DNA of 64,000 bases from Opitutia bacterium (GTDB lineage Bacteria > Verrucomicrobiota > Verrucomicrobiae > Opitutales > UBA953): positions 13,285 to 77,284 of the forward strand of contig SFEJ01000006.1 of assembly GCA_004558035.1 (NCBI GenBank), given 5' to 3'. The stretch's first letter is position 1, and every line of letters starts with the position of its first letter. The notes beneath the pieces are model-generated. The model made no database searches. It saw only the letters and a list, made by a program, of their open reading frames with translations, and had not been told where the DNA came from. Shown here piece by piece: positions 62,401-64,000 of the stretch. A program made the translations under genes and the position numbers.

Positions 62401-62945
62401 GAAAAGGCGGCGAGAAAATCGCAGACTTCGTTTTCGAGAAAATCGTAGAGCGTCGGGAATTCCGCCGGCTCGGAATCGAGCATTCCGAGGAGCCCGGAAG
62501 CGCCGTTTCCGCCCGAAGAATCGTCCTCCCGGCAAAGCGCCGCGGCGAGCGGCGTCGCGCGCAACCGATCCGCGTCCGCGAAGACGCTTTCGGCGACGGC
62601 GATCGCTTCGGAGAAAATCCGTTCCCGCGTGCTCTCTTCGGGAACGGGATTCGCGGCGGCGCGGCGGGGCGAGCTCTCGGCGCCGAGGTGCCTCAGCGCG
62701 TGCGCCAGCTGCACGGCGAGAATCGCGCGCGCCTCCGGGAACGGCGCTTCGGCGAGCTCGCGGCGCAGTTCGCGCACCTTCGCTTCGGCGACGGACGATT
62801 TTTCGAGCTCGGCGCGGGAACGCGCGCGCGTCAGCGCCGCGAACGCGTATTCTTCCCACGTGCTTTCGTCGGCGGCGCGCGCCGGCGAAGTTCCCGCGAA
62901 CGCGAGAACGGTACAGAACAGGAGAGGCAAAAGGAATCTGAGCAT
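59412..62945 (-). CDS. Alpha-2-macroglobulin-like exported protein, lacking the thioester half
   Basis: 1,177 residues from the ATG at 62943-62945 (MLRFLLPLLFCTVLAFAG), a signal peptide ending SPARAA. Residues about 30-320 are helical, possibly TPR-like. From about 480 onward there are macroglobulin domains: RGFFADAETGEPRADVEIRRY, the MG2 hallmark FTDRAVYRAGDAVSFKAIFAD, EGEYSLFCW, and further beta-sandwich units, ending with FLPGVRTDADGVARISFTVPEGPSAWRFVAFAHD. In bacterial A2M proteins this last part opens the A2M domain, which then leads to the bait/thioester region (CGEQ); here the protein stops about 15 residues later. It may be a natural short form or a truncated gene. Full-length relatives trap proteases in the periplasm. 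Confidence 0.8.
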   Translation of the reverse strand: MLRFLLPLLFCTVLAFAGTSPARAADESTWEEYAFAALTRARSRAELEKSSVAEAKVRELRRELAEAPFPEARAILAVQLAHALRHLGAESSPRRAAANPVPEESTRERIFSEAIAVAESVFADADRLRATPLAAALCREDDSSGGNGASGLLGMLDSEPAEFPTLYDFLENEVCDFLAAFSEEPGAADATRAEARAALRKRLRAWEAFHAADEDRSACARAVLMRLKTAEPFDADALRAFAKEFSALPIAAEACGTLARRLLAEGRVAEARRVAADAFEKYARHKSALLCRKVLAEIENPRLRDFSAERTWFDAESAVVVVRAKNVGRLHFRAVPQEREKFFSGTGPSPDLPDEALCRELLERREGVVAWSAELEKHDDFLEHSFRVPAPFERLRPGFYFLFVSPDPEFTNPDRVACRTVLVSRLVAAAEKIGSVCRGFFADAETGEPRADVEIRRYSKTPGEAWRELRGGRSDAQGVFELASGWLAYAHARAPEGDEAEIQVGSALPGISGFRGRRAPIDRVFTDRAVYRAGDAVSFKAIFADFLPERRGSERLDVGEKKEIRLLGPNGELVARRKVTAGEFGSASGTFTIPEDAREGEYSLFCWTERHKIRVEAADAPSFTLALDVPETPRALGERVSARVSSVRFTGTPLAGAKVAWSVRTGENLPRRIEETMRLIADGEGELDADGRFRFEFPTETFRSVPPHRVPAGEEARKPDSRRYEIDVVVSDASGGTRATRRVMRISEAAVFAKARRVASAAGSAVRFEIELSDVDGRPLDVPAVFSVHARALPEKLGRSAPSPRQIALGEKLFETRIVPVGGRATAEIPAGTLPKNGAFVARVSDVGEARFEGGETTFETLDGSGGTRCPLQLPFVAVADAERAQVGDAVSFVWGSGLETARARVEIRKDEKTLRSFWTTRGNTLETIRVPVTPELLGGFKVRVAQVSFGEIHEKIFEVAVPEPPTALRVSRERFRTRLAPGSEETWTLRVTRADGTPAADAEVLALLYDRSLDAIAADRQPLAAFPPRTAQDRTPMGTLRPRDVAPTDFKENPPAPFPWNPKLSFRPIDWARGVNPWRPRFGEGRAFGFGVSIALGAEPLWNFDSEIELPARPAFPRATRETVFFLPGVRTDADGVARISFTVPEGPSAWRFVAFAHDKALNSGFLDVADVVVED

Positions 62946-63103
62946 GACGATGAACAGGGGTGAATTTTTCAAGATAAGCGCGTCCGCCGGGAACCGTTCC
63001 CGACTTTCGCGCGGCGATTTTAACACGCGCGCGGCGGAGAAATCATCACGAAAATCCTCACGAAACGCATTTTTCCGAAAAAATTTCGACGCGCGCGGCG
63101 CCT

Positions 63104-63790
63104 TCAGATCTTCAGCGCATAGCCTTCGCCGTAGCGGGATTCGAGGTCGGCGGCGGCGCCGAGCTTCCCGCGCAGACGCGAGATCAGCGACGCGAGCCGC
63201 GAGGCGCTGGCGTCGCTCGGCGCCTCGCCCCAGACCTTCCAAACGATCGACTCCGCCGGGACGAATTCTCCGGGCCGATCCGAGAGCGCGCGGAGCAGCT
63301 TCGCCTCGTTGCGCGTGAGCGGCACGGAACTCCCGTCCGCGGCGAAAAGCCGAAACGCCGCCCAGTCGAACGCCGCGCCGCCGCGCAGCTCCGTCCGCGA
63401 AACCGTCGGCGGCGTTCCCGCGGCGCGGCGCATCACAGCTTCGACGCGCGCCAGCAGCGGGCCCGCGCGCACGGGCTTCACGACGAAATCGTCCGCGCCG
63501 GACTTGAGACAGCGCACGCAGTATTCGTCGTCGGCGAGCGCCGTCTGCATGACGACGGGCACGTTCCCGCGCGCGCCGCGAATGCTCCGCAGCACGTCGA
63601 GCCCGCTCCCGTCGGGCAGCAGCACGTCGAGCACCGCGCAGTCGAACGCCTCGTTTTCGATCGCGAAGAGCGCCCGCGCGCAGGTATCCGCGCGGATCAC
63701 GGAAAATCCGTTCAGCACGAAAATCTCCGCGAGAAAATCGAGCAGCGCGGCGTCGTCTTCGAGAATCAGAACGCTTTTAGTCTCGTTCAT
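63104..63790 (-). CDS. OmpR/PhoB-family response regulator
   Basis: 228 residues. Receiver domain 1-120 with acidic pocket Glu11-Asp12-Asp13, phosphoacceptor Asp55 (AVLDVLLPDGSG) and Lys105 (FVVKPVRAGPLL); winged-helix DNA-binding domain about 135-228 with LTRNEAKLLRALSDRPGEFV and SRLASLISRLRGKL, ending RYGEGYALKI. Thr84 of the usual signalling position sits in MQTALADDEY. It begins inside the end of the kinase gene (ATGA overlap at 63787-63790), so both are one operon. Target genes unknown. Confidence 0.95.
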   Translation of the reverse strand: MNETKSVLILEDDAALLDFLAEIFVLNGFSVIRADTCARALFAIENEAFDCAVLDVLLPDGSGLDVLRSIRGARGNVPVVMQTALADDEYCVRCLKSGADDFVVKPVRAGPLLARVEAVMRRAAGTPPTVSRTELRGGAAFDWAAFRLFAADGSSVPLTRNEAKLLRALSDRPGEFVPAESIVWKVWGEAPSDASASRLASLISRLRGKLGAAADLESRYGEGYALKI

Positions 63791-64000
63791 CGTACGACCC
63801 TCAGCGTGAGCAGGAACGCCGTTCCCGCGGCTTCCGTCTTTTCGAAGCGCAGCTCGCCGCCGAAACTGCGCGCGATTCGCCGCGACAGCGCGAGCCCGAT
63901 ACCGAGCCCGCTTTTCGACGTTCCCGAAAAAGCCTCGAAAAGCCGGGCGCGCGCTTCCGCGGAAACGCCGCCGCCGTTGTCGGCGACGCGGATCTGCAGC
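63787..64000 (-). CDS. Sensor histidine kinase, C-terminal part (cut by window edge)
   Basis: The last 70 or so residues of a kinase ATPase domain: N/D-box VADNGGGV, then LFEAFSGTSKSGLGIGLALSRRIARSFGGELRF with the G-box. It ends with TGA overlapping the response-regulator ATG. The sensor and dimerisation domains lie beyond base 64000, so the signal cannot be judged. Confidence 0.9.
   Translation of the reverse strand, partial: LQIRVADNGGGVSAEARARLFEAFSGTSKSGLGIGLALSRRIARSFGGELRFEKTEAAGTAFLLTLRVVR

Overview
The window is a GC-rich (about 65 % by eye), gene-dense bacterial chromosome segment. The best fit is a host-associated, anaerobic member of the PVC superphylum, most likely Verrucomicrobiota (Opitutia-like). 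Evidence: two surface proteins end in PEP-CTERM sorting signals; lysine and peptidoglycan precursors go through the LL-diaminopimelate aminotransferase route (dapF-dapL); pyruvate is oxidised by a large pyruvate:ferredoxin oxidoreductase; and there is a GH89 alpha-N-acetylglucosaminidase suited to host glycans. The species is inferred, not proven.

Layout. 0.2-1.2 kb: IdeS/Mac-type cysteine protease with a PEP-CTERM anchor (-). 1.4-2.6 kb: stand-alone FAD/NADPH sulfite-reductase-type flavoprotein (+). 2.7-7.9 kb: gmk, a membrane protein and PFOR (-). 8.1-14.2 kb (+): secreted papain-like protease, LysM/coiled-coil protein, parB, rbfA, GH89 enzyme. 14.4-20.6 kb (-): two unknown proteins, then carB and carA. 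20.8-27.6 kb (+): gltB, dapF, dapL. 27.6-35.4 kb (-): a decayed polyvalent (mobile-element) protein fragment, SulP transporter, UvrD-type helicase, an unknown protein, cysE, tRNA-Cys. 35.5-37.9 kb (-): M3 oligopeptidase lipoprotein and tRNA-Ser. 38.1-50.3 kb (+): a 31-codon membrane peptide coupled to ogt, galE, and a 3,429-residue surface protein. 50.5-55.0 kb (-): small membrane protein, mfd, a membrane-anchored unknown. 55.1-59.1 kb (+): ndk, serS, a TPR protein, gmhA. 59.3-64.0 kb (-): a short alpha-2-macroglobulin-like protein and a two-component system cut by the window edge.

The most unusual content is at two levels. First, two unrelated protease families known elsewhere for cleaving immunoglobulins appear here with the same anchor: an IdeS-like enzyme (Cys67, His215, Asp236), and a giant protein whose N-terminus has the full catalytic triad and GDSGS motif of the S6 (IgA1 protease/SPATE) family. 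The giant protein ends in PEP-CTERM instead of a beta-barrel autotransporter domain. With the GH89 enzyme and the alpha-2-macroglobulin-like protein, this points to life on an animal mucosa (inference).

Second, the DNA carries a very dense dispersed motif, GCGGGAACG / CGTTCCCGC. It sits in all reading frames of genes, bends codon choice, and is paired head-to-head to form several transcription terminators, as uptake signal sequences do in Neisseria and Haemophilus. There are also palindromic hairpin repeats with a GGAA loop, one cluster of which has been inserted in frame into mfd, and long nested inverted repeats in AT-richer intergenic gaps.
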